From assembly GCF_050624435.1 (NCBI RefSeq), contig NC_134535.1, positions 128,206,731 to 128,270,730 on the forward strand: 64,000 nt of DNA, read 5' to 3'. The notes beneath the pieces were generated by a model. That model worked only from the letters and a program-made list of their open reading frames with translations, was not told the DNA's origin and made no database searches. The stretch is from Tenrec ecaudatus. Lineage: Eukaryota; Chordata; Mammalia; Afrosoricida; Tenrecidae. Both the position numbers and the translations under genes were made by a program. Positions 44,761 through 57,335 of the stretch are shown piece by piece. The stretch's first letter is position 1. Each line of letters opens with the position of its first letter.

Positions 44761-45009
44761 CTCCGTAGATCTGCTGAGACACCACACCCGACTGCCTCTT
44801 GGATCTTTCGTACCCTGACATATCATGCTCTGTCACTCAAACCTGACCTCAGCCTAAAGCAGGGCCCTTTCTCTCGGGCCATACCTCTTCGACGCATCCA
44901 TCCTCTGAACAATCGACAACCTTCAGATTGCTCAGCACCACAGCCTCACTCTGGTGAGCCCTTTGCCTATTCACCCTACGGCCCCGCCCTGAATCATCTC
45001 TACCTGCCC

Positions 45010-45335
45010 AAATATAGCCCTAGTGCAAGGCTGATCTCAAACTCGACACATGCTACCTCTTCCACCAAGCCTTCTGCCCCCTCCTTGTATTATGCGATAG
45101 CATCATCATATTACTTCAGGACAGGGAGACTTACCAGGAGTCAAGTGTATGGTCAATTCCCAGGCAGCATTTGTGATCTCTTGGTGGCTGTTACACGCTG
45201 TTTCATTCCTTGTGCATTTGCTTGTCCCTCATAATCATTCTTCAGGGGCTGTGGCACAAAGATCAATCTCCCCTATATTGTCTGGCACAGCCTTAAGTGG
45301 TCAATGAGCATTTGCTAAAAGTAAGTGAATTTGGA
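45010..45335 (+). repeat. L2 LINE 3' end
   Basis: ACATGCTACCTCTTCCACCA, AAGCCTTCTGCCCCCTCC, CAGGGGCTGTGGCACAAAG, TGTCTGGCACAGCCTTAAGT and GTCAATGAGCATTTGCTAAA follow the order of the ancient L2 3' end ('gcctggcacatagtaggcgctcaataaatatttgttga'). Confidence 0.6.
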
Positions 45336-45339
45336 TCTT

Positions 45340-46725
45340 CTGTAGGTCTCTGACTTCGTCCTCTCCTTTCTTATGTGGTTACTCTTTGTTATCCACATTT
45401 GACTGGAAGGAGGAGCAAGCCACAGCCCCAAAAGAAGTTGAAGCCACATAAGTGAGCACTATTTAACGTGTTCTTTCAGTAAGAGAGGAAGGGGCTGGTT
45501 GCTTTACGGAATAAATTCAACATACATGTCTAAGTATGCTTGTGTGTATGAAAAACTATGGCTACCAGGCTTCCGGTTCATACACGCACAGGTGTATGTC
45601 AAACGAAATATGCTCACACACGTCTCTGTGAACAGTGGGCGCTGCAGACAAGTGCTCTCAGTCACACACTTGTCTCGGTCCCATCAGGATGCGTTCAACA
45701 TGAAATGTCCAAACAGAACAGTAGATTCCGAGGAAGATCTGTGGGTCCAGTTCAATTAAACAAAGATGTCAGCTCAGAAAGTCCCAGGACTGATTTAGGA
45801 TCCCAAAGAGGAAATTTTCCTGGTTTTTCTCGCAGGACACAGGAATCTCGTGGAGGCTTATGGTGAGGAAATGTTCAGATAACACTGCCACATGCATTGG
45901 AGAGAAACAGGCCAGGACATCCAACTCAGGAATTTTTGTTTCTAGCCCAACTATGCATTATGAGCAGGTAGAAAGTCTGTCCTATGGGAATTTCATTGGT
46001 AACCCTTACTCCATCAGCTCCACATCCCGGAACTCACCACTTCTGACTTCTTTTGTTCCCCCAAAGCAAAGAGCATTGAAAAGGGACACAGTTTGAGTTC
46101 CTGAAAGATGCCAATCAACCGTTCTGACAAGCTGTAAACTGACAGAAAGAATCAGACAGACAGAAACACCATCTTCAGAAATGGATCGGTCTGTGGAAGA
46201 TATGTCAGAAACAGTGCCTCCCATTTTGATCATTTTGTTAAAGTTATCTATGATTTGGTAAGGAATCCTGGTGGAGCTGTGATTTTGTAGCAATAGCTTT
46301 GTTTTGTTTTTTGGGGGGGTTGAAAGGGGTTGTGTGTTACCTTCATATACACATACAGTCACAACCACACACCCAGTCTGTGTACATCTGACTCTGTACA
46401 CAGATATGTGAGATGTGTAAGGCAGCCCTGCCATGGGCACGTGGTTCCACAGGCTCCATGCACATAAAGAACACCAACCACATCATACCATGTGGGCATA
46501 AACCCTATATGCCCAGAGGAACCAGGGAGCATTGTATTGGTTCAGGAAAGGGAGATTTAGTAAGAGAGTTAAGAATGTGAAGTAAAGATGAAGTGGAATT
46601 AGAGGGCCCAGATGTTGTCAATTTGCTCTCGTTGATGACATCCAAAGCAGCGTTACTATCTGGAATTCTACACAGGGGTGAGGGGGCACAGTGTGCCTGC
46701 CCCACTTCAAGTCTGTCTCCGGCTC
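45340..46725. other. No feature recognised
   Basis: Unique-looking sequence. A SINE-head-like scrap (AAGGAATCCTGGTGGAGCTG) occurs at 46,259, followed by a T/G-rich run. Confidence 0.4.
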
Positions 46726-46727
46726 TC

Positions 46728-46930
46728 ATTTACTGAGTGCTTACAATGTGCCGGGCATAGCTCTCAACACCATCACATGTGTGATCTATTTAGCCTTTTC
46801 CTCAGACCTTTGAGACAGGCATGATGTCCTTATCTAGAGAGTATGGAGCAGAGGAAAGAGAATAATTATTAGTAAGTTGTTGATTTTAGGGACTAGATTT
46901 CAGGTATTTTTACTCACACCTAATGTCTTT
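46728..46930 (+). repeat. MIR relic
   Basis: TTTACTGAGTGCTTACAATG, TGCCGGGCATAGCTCTCAAC and ATCACATGTGTGATCTATTT follow the MIR 5' order, and the later part fades. Confidence 0.6.
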
Positions 46931-46934
46931 TCCA

Positions 46935-49900
46935 CTCAAAGTAGAAGATGCAAATGGATTTCTATCCAAGTTCTAAATCCAATTTTGTGGTGGATGGCTA
47001 CCTGTAAGACGTGTGTGGATGTTTAAAAGGCCTCGTGGATTTCAGTGGGGGAAAAAGGCTGGGATTGATTAGTGATGTCTGCTGTGGCCAAAGAAACAGA
47101 CAATGGGGGTAAATGTGCCGCGTTTATTTCTCATCCTGCACGAAAATATCGTTTAGTCAAAGAACACTTTGTCCTGTTAAAAGTTTACCCCAATTCAATT
47201 CTCCACCATTTCTTTTTACAATTCTTCTGAAAATATGTACCCGTCAAATATTTCCAATATTCTCTTTTTTTATTTTCCCAAGTTCTCCACATTTATCTTT
47301 AAGGAGTTAGCCCCCCAAATAAGTCTTGGATCAGCCTGTCTGATGGCCTTAAGCTTCTCCTGTAGGGGCTTCTTCCTGTAAGCCGCCCTAGCTTGACCTT
47401 CCTCATTATCCAGAAAGGCCCTTTGGGAATGAAAAACCCTCTAGCAACACAGAGGGTCATGTTTTACATGACCTTGGACAACCATGCTCTGGAACAGCCA
47501 TTACTAACAGAGCTGTCGCAGAGGGAACTTGAGGGATGGAGTCATTGAGAAGCAGGCAAGTGGGGACAGGGAAGGGGGGTGAGAAAGAAGCAGGGTGAGA
47601 CTTGGGAAGTCCAGGTTGAAAAGTAGGCAGCTGAGAAGTCTCAGCGCTTAGTGCCTGACTATTTTGAGTCGGGAGCTAAAGAGAGCAAAGAACCCTTGGC
47701 TTATGACTTACAGCTCCTGTAGCCTAACCGTGACTTACTGCCTTGGGCGGCCAATCAGTGGGTAGAGGGAGTCAGGGTTTGGGAGAAAGAAAAGAGAAGA
47801 GCGAAATCTCCTCTTCATTGTAACTCCAACGTCTGAATCGCCGGAGGCATCTGGACGTTGTACCGCAAGCAGGACTGACCACTGCACGAACCTAGAGAAA
47901 CTGGATCCTACCCTAGGCCCTCTTTAAGCGATTAAACTCCATCCGCCTGCGCTCGACGCCTGACGGCAAAGACGTCATGCGTAGAGCAGCAACCTGGGAA
48001 ATGTTCGTGGGCAAATCAAGACCTTAAAAACTAATTAGAGCTCACACATCCTGAAGCAATAATGACCTCAAAACTCCATTCGCGTGTGATTTATACCTAA
48101 GAATATTTCTCCCTTGAAATTTGTCTCCCATCCCCATTCTGCGTGCTCACTCCTCCCAAATCCAACAGTTTAGAAAGTCAATATTTCAGTACAGCTAAAA
48201 CGTCCAGATGGAAAAACCCTGGTCTCTATCAAGGGGAAAGGGACTGCTAACACCACCTGCCATTAAAATTATTATACACCCAGTTGTGCACGAATGCGAG
48301 CACGTGTGTGTATTCCAAGAGGTTCAAAGGGAGAACGTCGAAAAATTAATTAAGCCTACATCTCTTTGCCAAGGAAGCAAATGCTCTCCAGGGCCTGCTA
48401 TTGAGACAGAGAAATGCATGCACTCCTACAGAACTCCTGGTTCGGATCCAGTTCACTGTGTACAGGCGCAAGAATGAGATGAAATCTGGATTGGAGGTGA
48501 TGGGACTAATCTAGGGCCTCTTTTGCTCTCCTTGGGATGGTGTCCAAGGTCATGGAGAGAAATTATGAAGACAGGTGCATCTATTAACCAACAAGCACTG
48601 ACTTTACTAGTAACAGCAGAGTCAACAAGCAGAAAGATGGAGCAAGCCCTTGCTTGACTGGCCTTGTGGCACCAAGAGACTAAAAAGGAGATGAGTGTTT
48701 TCTCTGTGTGAAGGGAAATTTTCGGAGGTGAGAAAACACAGAAGGCAAGAGGATATGCTAATTCTTTAGAAGAGATTGTGGATTCAAATGAGCATCTGGA
48801 ATGGCCAATCAAATACGTTCTCAAAGTTTGTCTTCCCGTCAGGAGCCCAGTGCACAAACCTTAGACGGAAGGAATTGGAGGCCAGGGGCCCAGAGTTGAA
48901 GGTGGTTAAAGAGATGTGGCCCCAGGAAGGCCTCGCTGATGAAATCTGCCTACGGCCACATCCCCTGTTGAGAAAGACCCTTGATAACCTGGGTCCGGGA
49001 CCCAAGCAGAGCTCTGGCCTTTGCTGTCTCTTATTACAACTGCAGGTGTAAAGACGTGGAAATGAAATCTCACAGCCAGGCCAAGATCCACTATGTATGT
49101 TCCTGAAGATAATTGAAATCCAGAAATCGCCCCAAAGAGGATGGAATCACGTATAGGACCTTCAGGAAAAGGCGTCGTGCTGGGGTGTTAATGGAAGGAG
49201 CCAGAGCCAGAGCCCTGTGTTAGCCTAGCAGGGGAGTGAACCGCGAGATCATTGAGAGTTAAGGGCAGTCAAGTTCTGAGCTAAGGGAACTGGGGAGAGG
49301 CCCTGAGCCTTTGAGCTTCCCAAGCCCTTTCTCAGAGAGCAAGAAATGGTTGCCTTGGGGCATGGGGGTTCATTAGGAAAGGTGTGGTCAGTCTCCTTCC
49401 TATGACTTCATCCATCCTTGAGAGGATCCAGAAGAGGAAGACAGGATGGCCTCTAAGAGCAGAAAGGGGAAAGCCAGAGTCGGGAGAGCCAGACCAGGTG
49501 CTCCCTTTGGGAGGAAGAACAGCACCATAGCAGAGCTCACCAAATGAAAACGGGGACCTACGGGAAATCAGGGAAGAGCCAGCGACAAAAGCTCATGGTT
49601 TCAGTCAAACCGGATCCCTCGGATCTGAAGCGAATGGGATTTTCCCAGGCCTACCCATAGCCCAAACTAAAGCGTGAGTTACCATGCTACAGAATGGAAG
49701 AGGTGTTTGCGCACGTGCAGGACCACGGGCCTGGCCGGCTGGGAGGGTGTGCATGTGGGGGGTGTGCATGTGCATGGGTGCGAGCATGGGCGTCTGCGAG
49801 GAAGTGGATGTGCACGTGTGTGCACTGGAAGAACAAACCGTGCCGTGTGCATCTCCCTTTATTTTACATTCCTGGTCACTGAAAAACAAATCCCCCATTC

Positions 49901-50165
49901 ACGTAGCTGCCAAAATCATTTCAAGGCTTGTTTTAAAAACGTTAAAAGAAGGAATCCGCTCTTCGTTGGAAGAGATTACACCTCATTCAACCTTTCCCTG
50001 GTGGTGTGGCAAAGACTCAATGTTTGCTGAGGTGACTGAGCGTTAGTCACTTGTTCTGGGAATTCATCATGTTGCCCTGATGATATGGTTTTCCTTAATG
50101 CTAGCCCTGATCTTTGATCCCATTGCAGGCTTTGGCTAAGTAAATGTCTTTTATTCACTCATCAA
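46935..50165. other. Unique stretch; a CpG/CCAAT/CRE cluster near 47.75-47.99 kb
   Basis: No exon or clear repeat was identified. At 47,748-47,758 GGCCAATCAGT is a CCAAT-type box. The following 230 bases contain more CpG than their surroundings, ending with GACGTCATGCG, a CRE-like site, at about 47,970-47,980. It could be a promoter, an LTR relic or chance. The stretch also holds a TG/GC-rich patch at 49,746-49,830. Confidence 0.4.
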
Positions 50166-50820
50166 TCCATTGTACTTGTGATTGAGTCTTTATTATAAGC
50201 CAGACACTGTGCGAGGTATTAAGAATGCTGACATGTACAAGCCAGACATGGTTCCTGCCTCCAGACATCTATATAGTCTTGTAGGAGAAAAGGGGTGTTG
50301 AACCGGCACTGACAGTCAAAAACGGCGAGGGTGCCGGCAGAGAGCTCTGCAGTAGGTTGAGATTAGGGGGGAAATGCCCAAAGGAAGTGACTGTGAAGCC
50401 AGCACTTTCAGGATTATGAGAGTCGGGGACAGGTGACATGGCGAGCAGGAGAAAGAGTTCCAGGCAGTAAGAAATGGTATCGAAGTGTTTAGGTGAAACA
50501 GCAAGGAAGAACAAGGTGCATTTGGGGAAGCAAAGAAACAGTCCCAGCATGGTGGAAGCACAGAGGATCAGAGAGAACAGGAGAAAGAGGAAAGACATCA
50601 TGAACCATTTCAAAAGTCAGGGTAGGGACTCAAGGCATTGGGGGCACCTTTAGCATTCAAAGGTCCCAAGTAGAAAAAAGGACCTGTTCCTTTTTGTCAA
50701 GTGTGGAGCACAGCAACAGAGGAAGGTGATTTGGCTTTGGGTAGTGATGGTAGGAATGAAGGGTCTGAACAAAGGCAAGAGACGATCCCCGGGTAGACTG
50801 GTGAAGGCTTGGAGGCTGCC
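50165..50820 (+). repeat. Ancient LINE/SINE relic, probably L2-related
   Basis: AAGCCAGACACTGTGCGAGG, TACAAGCCAGACATGGTTCC and GTTCCAGGCAGTAAGAAATG resemble old mammalian repeat consensus ('gccaggcactgtgctagg', 'ttccaggcagagggaa'). The family cannot be fixed by eye. Confidence 0.4.
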
Positions 50821-50824
50821 CCGT

Positions 50825-53020
50825 GGTGCAGAAGGAGAGCAGGGCCAGCTGAGGATTGACTCCCCGTTTTCTGAAATGACCAAAGGTACTAGGAAGTAGC
50901 TCTATTTACAAAGATGGGGAATGATGGAGACTATCCACTGAAGGAAGAATGCGTTTGGGGCAGAAGGGGGTGCCGGCTGGGAAGATGGTCTGGTAGCTGA
51001 AGAGAAAGTCCCCGTATGCTCAAAAGTCAGCAGCATACAGATTTAAGGGAGAGAAGAGAGCCCAGGCTAGGTAGACGATAAAGAGTCAACAAACAAGGTG
51101 GAGAGGAACAGCCGGGGGGGGGGGGGGGGGAGGGTGAAGACCAGAAGGGTGAGGGATCGTACTCCAGGATGAGCGAATGTCAAGAATTAAGTCACCATGA
51201 ACAACCGTGCTGCAGGCCAAGTTAAACAAGTCTGACACCCTGCCCCGGGTTTCGTGACACTTGGCTGCGAGGCAGAGCAGGCTCTGTGGCACGGTGGATG
51301 CCATTCTACAGTGAGTTTAAGACCTGAGTGGAAAACCTGGGCACGGTGTGCTCCTTGAGGACGTCTGGCTGGAGGGGAAGCAGAATCAAGGTTGGCACCG
51401 AGGGCCTCTAGGGTAGCAAGGGACACAGAGCAGCACCAGCGGCCTCCAGCTCGCAGATCTCCACAAGTCCCGGTACCAACACGTGTTACTGGATCCGGTT
51501 CATGTCTAACCATGAAATAACACGTATCATGACTTTATACAGTTCTGGTTCCCCTTGGAGTTCCAAACCCTCAGTCCATGTTTCCCCTTAGTTCTCCCTC
51601 CGGCAAAAGGAGGAAGGTGGATCTTACTCCTTTGTGCAGATTGCAAGATCATCACAGGCAATGCTGCTCTGGGGCCCTGGGCCACACTCAGGGAGATGGC
51701 AAGGCAGGCTAGTGACCTTCCACCACCCCTTCTCCCCCCAACCTCTCTCCTCAGTTAGCAGACAGGGGCTCCTCCCCACGCTCCCCCTGAGAACAGAGCC
51801 GCCATTCAGAGCCTCTGGGAGAATGCGGGCCCAAACCACTTGACCTAAGGGGGCTTGTGCTGTGACTCTGTCTCTTTCAGGAAGCCTGGTCCAAATCTTG
51901 GCAAACAGCAGAGCTCGGAGACGAAATCTGGTCCTCGTCATCCCATCTGCGCTGAGCTGCTGAGAGGAAATGTTACACAAGCCCTCCTCTCCACAGGCCG
52001 ACGCTCCAGCAGACCACTGCCAGGGCTGCGACCCGGAGTGACCGACAGCTTGAGGGGTTGGCGTGGTGGAGCGATGGGCTCTCGGGCCTTACCGCTCAAG
52101 GGTAGGCATGGAAGGTGGACCCCTCTGCTCAGAGAGCTCTCCGAAAAGCAGCACAGAGCCCACCCCCAGGCAGTTGGGGGAAGTGGGTCCAGGAGCATGA
52201 GGATGGATGGAATCATGGTGGCACGGTTCTGACTGGGTGTGAAAAGGCCACAGCATCCAGGGTCCAGAAGTGGCTGAAGAGCACTGCAAAATTGGATTTC
52301 ATTCATTCACTCGCCATTCACTTAATCAGTGCTAATGTAAGGGTTCCACCGAAGGGCCGCTACTGCCCCAACTAAAGGGCAGGAAGTGTGACGGTGTTTC
52401 TGGTTGTCACGGTAACTGGGAGGGTCTGGGGGAAGGCATTTAATGTCTGCAGTGTATCGTGTGTGTACCACTAAGAAGTATCTTCTCCGCAATGACTCAA
52501 CTCAGAATAAGTCAACTACAATTGAGGGCCGATCACTAGCCATTGGCTTTGTGGTCCTAGGATACTTGAAAGAAGAAATTGGGACTCAACCGCTTCGTCT
52601 GTCTCTCCTCCTTCATGGATTCACCTCCTTCCGATTTTTCTAGGGGCTGATAGAGCAGTGAGACTAACTCAGGCAGGTGTGCAAGCACTACCCCCAGCTT
52701 ACCAAAGGTAAGCCTGCTCTATCTAGTTGTAACCACTGACCTTCATTCCAGAACCTTCTCTCCATTCATCCTTCCCTCATCCAAAGAAATTTCCCTTGCC
52801 AATCAAGAAAGGGGCTTCTGTATCAGGACAGACAGGGTCCCCTTCCTATAAAGCAGCATCGTTGAGTGAGCATCTTCCTGAGAGTCCTTGAGCAAGACTG
52901 ATTTCTCTGAGCCACATCTACCTCCTCTTTCCCCACCACCTACATGAGCAAGGTAGAGAGCCTTTGATTCCCTATTGCCAAGGGTAAGGATGGGTCAAAG
53001 CAGGTGGCTCGAGCAAGGCT
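50825..53020. other. Unique stretch; no gene recognised
   Basis: A G-run lies at 51,114-51,131. Overlapping open frames around 51,555-52,375 have no recognised domain. Confidence 0.4.
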
Positions 53021-53025
53021 CCAGG

Positions 53026-53026
53026 T

Positions 53027-53070
<44 letters not shown>
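53026..53070. repeat. (TG)n microsatellite
   Basis: About 22 TG units, uninterrupted. Confidence 0.97.
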
Positions 53071-53076
<6 letters not shown>

Positions 53077-53094
53077 ATGATGTTGCATAGGTAG

Positions 53095-53355
53095 ATGGGT
53101 GATTGTGGTCCAACTATTCATTGACTCCGTCATTAGCTGCTTTGCAACCCCATGTACACAGAACAAAACACTGCCCAGTTCTGGGTCCTCCCCTCCCCAT
53201 CAGCATGTAGTGAACCATTGTGATCCATCGGGTTTTCATTGGCTGCTTCTGTTTGTTTATTTGTAGATCACCAGGCTTTTCTTCCTAGCCCCTCTTAGTT
53301 CGGAAATTCTACTGAAACCTTTTCAGCACCATAGCCACATGTACTGACAGACACG
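53095..53355 (-). repeat. Long tRNA-Gly-headed SINE, 3' portion
   Basis: Reversed copy: CCCATGTACACAGAACAAAA, CATTGTGATCCATCGGGTTT, GATCACCAGGCTTTTCTTCC, GAAACCTTTTCAGCACCATA and TGACAGACACGTGATG. Confidence 0.75.
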
Positions 53356-53407
53356 TGATGACTGAGCTTGAGGCTAAGAATTAAGTCTGGATTCTGGAAG
53401 GATAGAG

Positions 53408-53500
53408 GAGAGGGAGGGAGGGAGGGAGGCAGGGGAGGCAATGAAGGAAGGAAGGAAGGAAGGAAGGAAGGAAGGAAGGAAGGAAGGAAGGAAGGAAGTT
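53408..53500. repeat. (GGGA)n and (GGAA)n tetranucleotide tracts
   Basis: GGGA units at 53,408-53,430, a short break, then about 14 GGAA units at 53,443-53,498. The strands are purine- and pyrimidine-only. GGAA arrays are also ETS-type core motifs. Confidence 0.95.
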
Positions 53501-53504
53501 TGTT

Positions 53505-54590
53505 TTTCCTGGAAGGGAGAATTCCAACACTGACCCACCAACACCACTGTTGACTTGAGTCTGCCTTTGAAAGCCTCCCAGGGCTGACAAGATCGAAGAC
53601 AGATGTGTACAAAGAATAATGGGAATCATGAAAAGGAGTAGCAAGCTTACATGTGGAAAGAGACGGGAGTAGGAGGGGGAGAAGTGGGCGCAGTGTAAAG
53701 AAGTGCAGGCGAGGCACCAGATGCGAGCTGGATGACCTGTGGGCAGCGCAGCCCTGCTGGGAAGCTGTTTCCACAGGAAGAGGCACTGTGCTCTCTGCAG
53801 GGGGCCACGGCCATGAGCTCCCATTTGTTCCACACATTAGGCTCCAACGGAGAATTCCACTCAGGCCTGGAATAGCATCCTAGAGAGCACCTATCAACCT
53901 CCCAATCTTGTCCATGAACAATCTGAGACCGAGAAAGTTAAATGCCAGGGGCAAAGGCACACATTGTCGTGGCAAGGTGGGGGCAGGAACGCCCAGCTGC
54001 TGAGCCTCCTGCTGTACACGGCTGTTGCTCCAGCCATTTTACCTTCCTGTCACTCTTCCTTCCTCTACACTCCCCCCACCCTCCGCTCTGTCCATCCCTC
54101 CATCCTTTCTCTCCACCCAATGCCAGCCGACCTCCTTACTGGCCCTTAGGTCACGGTGCCGCTTTCTCTACTTGGCTCTCAGAAACTCCAAATCTCTTTG
54201 GAGCAAAAGGCTAGAGGAGTGTCGAAAATATGAGGTTGGACTGAGCCAAGCTTTCTTGATACCTTCATTCAACCTTGGCCATCACGGTTGCTGGGACAAA
54301 GACATCCGTCAGAGATCCTGTCCCTACTCTCTCCATCCTGTAAAAGAACCAACTGCGTGTTCGCACGCTGCCTGGCATGCACTCCAGGAGCATGAGGAGG
54401 GGCGACAGGGCCTCAGTGTGTTTCCTTCCCAACTTCCGGAGCTCTTCTTAGGTTCCCCGCTGTACCCCGGGGCCCACGCTGCTGTCTACATCTGACAATG
54501 GTAGGCTGAGATTGTGTTAACATGCCACGAGAGTCACGTTGAGACCTGCACATTTGGGATCAAGAGACTTTGGAATGTGCCTGCTGCTGT
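53505..54590. other. Mostly unique; weak MIR-like relic
   Basis: At about 53,900-54,030 AATCTGAGACCGAGAAAGTT and AGGGGCAAAGGCACACATTG faintly resemble MIR. No supported exon elsewhere. Confidence 0.35.
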
Positions 54591-54595
54591 GTGCG

Positions 54596-54787
54596 GTCGG
54601 CTCTATTCTGACTCCTTGGGATGCTATCTGACTCCTTAGATGCCAGAGCGGAACAGTCCCATAGAGATTTCCAGGTTAGAATCTTTACGGGTGGAGACCA
54701 TCAGGATTCTTCCCCTGTGGAGTGGCTGGTGGATTTGAACTACCGACCTTTCGGCTAGCAGTCCAGTGCTTGATCACTGTACCAAAC
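54596..54787 (-). repeat. AfroSINE-type SINE
   Basis: Reversed copy: TTCTGACTCCTTGGGATGCT, CCAGAGCGGAACAGTCCCAT, GGAGTGGCTGGTGGATTTGA, CTACCGACCTTTCGGCTAGC. The head end is slightly diverged. Confidence 0.85.
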
Positions 54788-54789
54788 TC

Positions 54790-55258
54790 AAACGTGTGCC
54801 CTGCACAGTTCCTCCAACATCTTCCTCCCACCTGCCTGTAAGGAAGGGCTTCAGAAAGTGTCGGTGACAGTGCTGTTGGGGGCAGCAGAATCCTCCGTGA
54901 CAGATGTCCTGTGGTCTCCAGTCAGCTGGAGAGAAGATCCTGAGTGAGCGGAGAGCTGGCAGGGGCATGGCGATTGGCCACCAGGGTGAAGAAGCTCCTC
55001 TAACTTCCCCTAACATCTGCTGGGAGAACAAATCCAGCTCAACGGGGATCAAAGGGATGGCTAAGGAAGACAGAGAAGAGTTTAACACACAGCACACGGA
55101 TAAAGCCGCCTGGGAAAGCTGCCGGCCGGGCTCCAGCAAGGCCCAGAGTGATGGCGAAGAGGGGCAGAGGCACATGTGGGCAGCACTGGCCACACCAGAG
55201 AACAGGCCATGCTCAGTCCCATATCAAGTTTCCTGGGGAAGAGGAGAGAAAATAAAGC
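54790..55258. other. No feature recognised
   Basis: Unique-looking sequence between two SINEs. Confidence 0.4.
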
Positions 55259-55261
55259 AAG

Positions 55262-55462
55262 AGCAAACCCTATTGCCGTTGAGTCAGACTCACCGTGGCC
55301 CTCCAGGACAGAGTAGAACTGCCCCTGTGGGTTTCTGAGAGTACACCTGTTGACAGGAGTAGAAAGCCCCGTCTTTCTCCCAAGGAGCAGCTGGTAATTT
55401 CGAACTGCTGACCTTGTGATTAACAGCCCACCATGTAACCCATCACACCATCCAGACTCACC
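55262..55462 (-). repeat. AfroSINE-type SINE, well preserved
   Basis: Reversed copy: TATTGCCGTTGAGTCAGACT, CCAGGACAGAGTAGAACTGC, GGAGTAGAAAGCCCCGTCTT and TTCGAACTGCTGACCTTGTG. One of the closest to the family consensus. Confidence 0.9.
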
Positions 55463-55644
55463 AAGAGAGAGAAGGGAACGGGCACAGGGTAACAAGTCTC
55501 TACAGGATGGCACACACACCATGGTGGTCAAGGCATTATGCAAGGTACCTATAACATGAATGAGCTGCTGCTCACTTGATCTGAAAATTCTAACCAATAA
55601 GCCATTGCTCCTTCCCTGCTTAATACAGGCCGGCTGCGTTTGCA

Positions 55645-55790
55645 AGCATTTTCTGTGTCTTTAATCATCTGATTCTCATACAATCCTATGAGGTAGCTAC
55701 GGAGAATGATCCCGATTTTATAGGAGAGAGAACCGAAGATGACAGATGCATTAAGTAATTTATTCGAGGCCCTGTACCCAAGTGTCCCCC
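55645..55790 (+). repeat. MIR relic
   Basis: ATCATCTGATTCTCATACAA, TCCTATGAGGTAGCTACGGA and AAGTAATTTATTCGAGGCCC match the MIR middle. Confidence 0.6.
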
Positions 55791-55817
55791 ACCCACCCAC
55801 TGCACTATATACAACAT

Positions 55818-56003
55818 AAGGATCTCTGGTGGCACAGCGAGTTAAGCAGTTGTCTGCTAACCACAAGGTCAGCGGTTCAAATCCACAGCTGCTCTGGGGT
55901 CTGGCCCTGTAAAGATGTACAGCCTCAGACATCCTAAGGAACCATTAGCTCTATTCTGACGATGGGTCACTATTCGTTAGAATCAACTCAATGGCAATGG
56001 GAA
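55818..56003 (+). repeat. AfroSINE-type SINE, well preserved head
   Basis: AAGGATCTCTGGTGGCACAG, AACCACAAGGTCAGCGGTTC and AAATCCACAGCTGCTCTGG in the head, ending TAGAATCAACTCAATGGCAA. Confidence 0.85.
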
Positions 56004-56004
56004 T

Positions 56005-57205
56005 GGGGTAGGGGAGCTCGGTGGTGAATAATCCAAAACCTAGATCAAGAGAGCATGCGAGACTTGAAGATCAAGCAAAGTGAGCGATGGGGAAGGGCAT
56101 CTTAATCACAGCCTGCAGTGGTCTTCTCCCGGGGCCCTGCTGTGGGAGGAGGGTGGCCAAGAAGCACTTCCCTGTCCTGCGATAACCATCCGCTGGGCTT
56201 TCTGACCCACTCCGTGCTGGCCAGGCTTCCAGGAACCCCGTCTGCCTTTAGAAAGGCAAGTGGAAGCCTAGAAGTGATTTTTAGAATTCTACAACAAGAA
56301 AATAACCAGGTTCGTGTAGGGAGGGTCACAGGAAAGGCTGGTCGCTTTGGCGTGACACCGGTGACCCAAATGAAAACGTACCCTCCTAACAAAGGAGTCA
56401 CACAAGGCCTTTATGGTACATGATGGGATATTATACGGCAATAATAATTTTACCCAAGAATATTTCAAAACCTAGGAGAAGTGTGCAAACATTAATAGAA
56501 AATTCTGAAACAGAATTGTCGATAGTATGAAATTTGCACACACATATATACACACACAAAGCTTGGAAGGGTACCTACTGACATGTTGATGGCATTTCAG
56601 GCAATTCTTTTCTACCTTATTCCTTTTAATATTTTTCGAATTCTGTACAGGCAGCATGTACTGGAGCACCCATTGAGAAAACAACATTTTAATTCAGAAA
56701 AAGACAACTGCCAATAGTGCACAACACGAAAACTGCAATCCACGTCACTGTATTAGACATGGAGAATTTGTTGAACTGGCAAATGTCTTGCTATGTACAT
56801 TGGTCCTGCAATGAAAGAGAAGAAAACTAATACTCATACATCTACTTCTGGAATGTCCCCAAAGCTTTCGCAGTCATCTCTTCCACTGCATTCTGGCCTG
56901 GTGCAAGAGAGGTGGCATTTCTTACAGCCCCAATGAACTCTGGCATTTCTTTGTCCCTTACCTCAATTCAGGTAAAGCCAGACCCCTTGTATTTCTAATT
57001 AGACAAAAGAAATAATGATGCAAATTATGCCTGCTGATTTCAGAGGGATTCAACCCAGAACTTGCTAAGGTGGCAAAGTGGGGTGAGGTCTCTACTCAAA
57101 GAGGTATTGGAGTTTTCCACGTTCAGCATCAGCCCTCACAGTCTCCAGAACCAGTATGCACTAAAGGGGGAAGGCACAGAAATGGAGTGTTGGAGAAACG
57201 ATGTC
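56005..57205. other. No feature recognised
   Basis: AT-rich unique-looking sequence with no supported exon. Confidence 0.4.
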
Positions 57206-57209
57206 TACA

Positions 57210-57335
57210 CAATTAGGGAAGCAATGCGGGGTGGTGGTTACGAACATGGACTCAGAAATCACAAGTGAGGGGTCCTAACCGTGGTGCTGCCTCTTCCTAG
57301 CCATTTACCCTTGAGAAAGTTACCAGGTCTTTCAA
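57210..57335 (-). repeat. MIR-like relic
   Basis: GGTTACGAACATGGACTCAG, CTGCCTCTTCCTAGCCATTT and CCTTGAGAAAGTTACCAGG follow the reversed MIR order. Sequence to 57,480 may be an L2-like continuation. Confidence 0.45.

Noticed and set aside
53295-53837. 180-codon minus-strand frame with Pro/Ser/Leu/Phe repeats
   Set aside because: It crosses the GGAA array and a long SINE.
55082-55645. 187-codon minus-strand open frame
   Set aside because: Much of it is translated AfroSINE (55,262-55,462).
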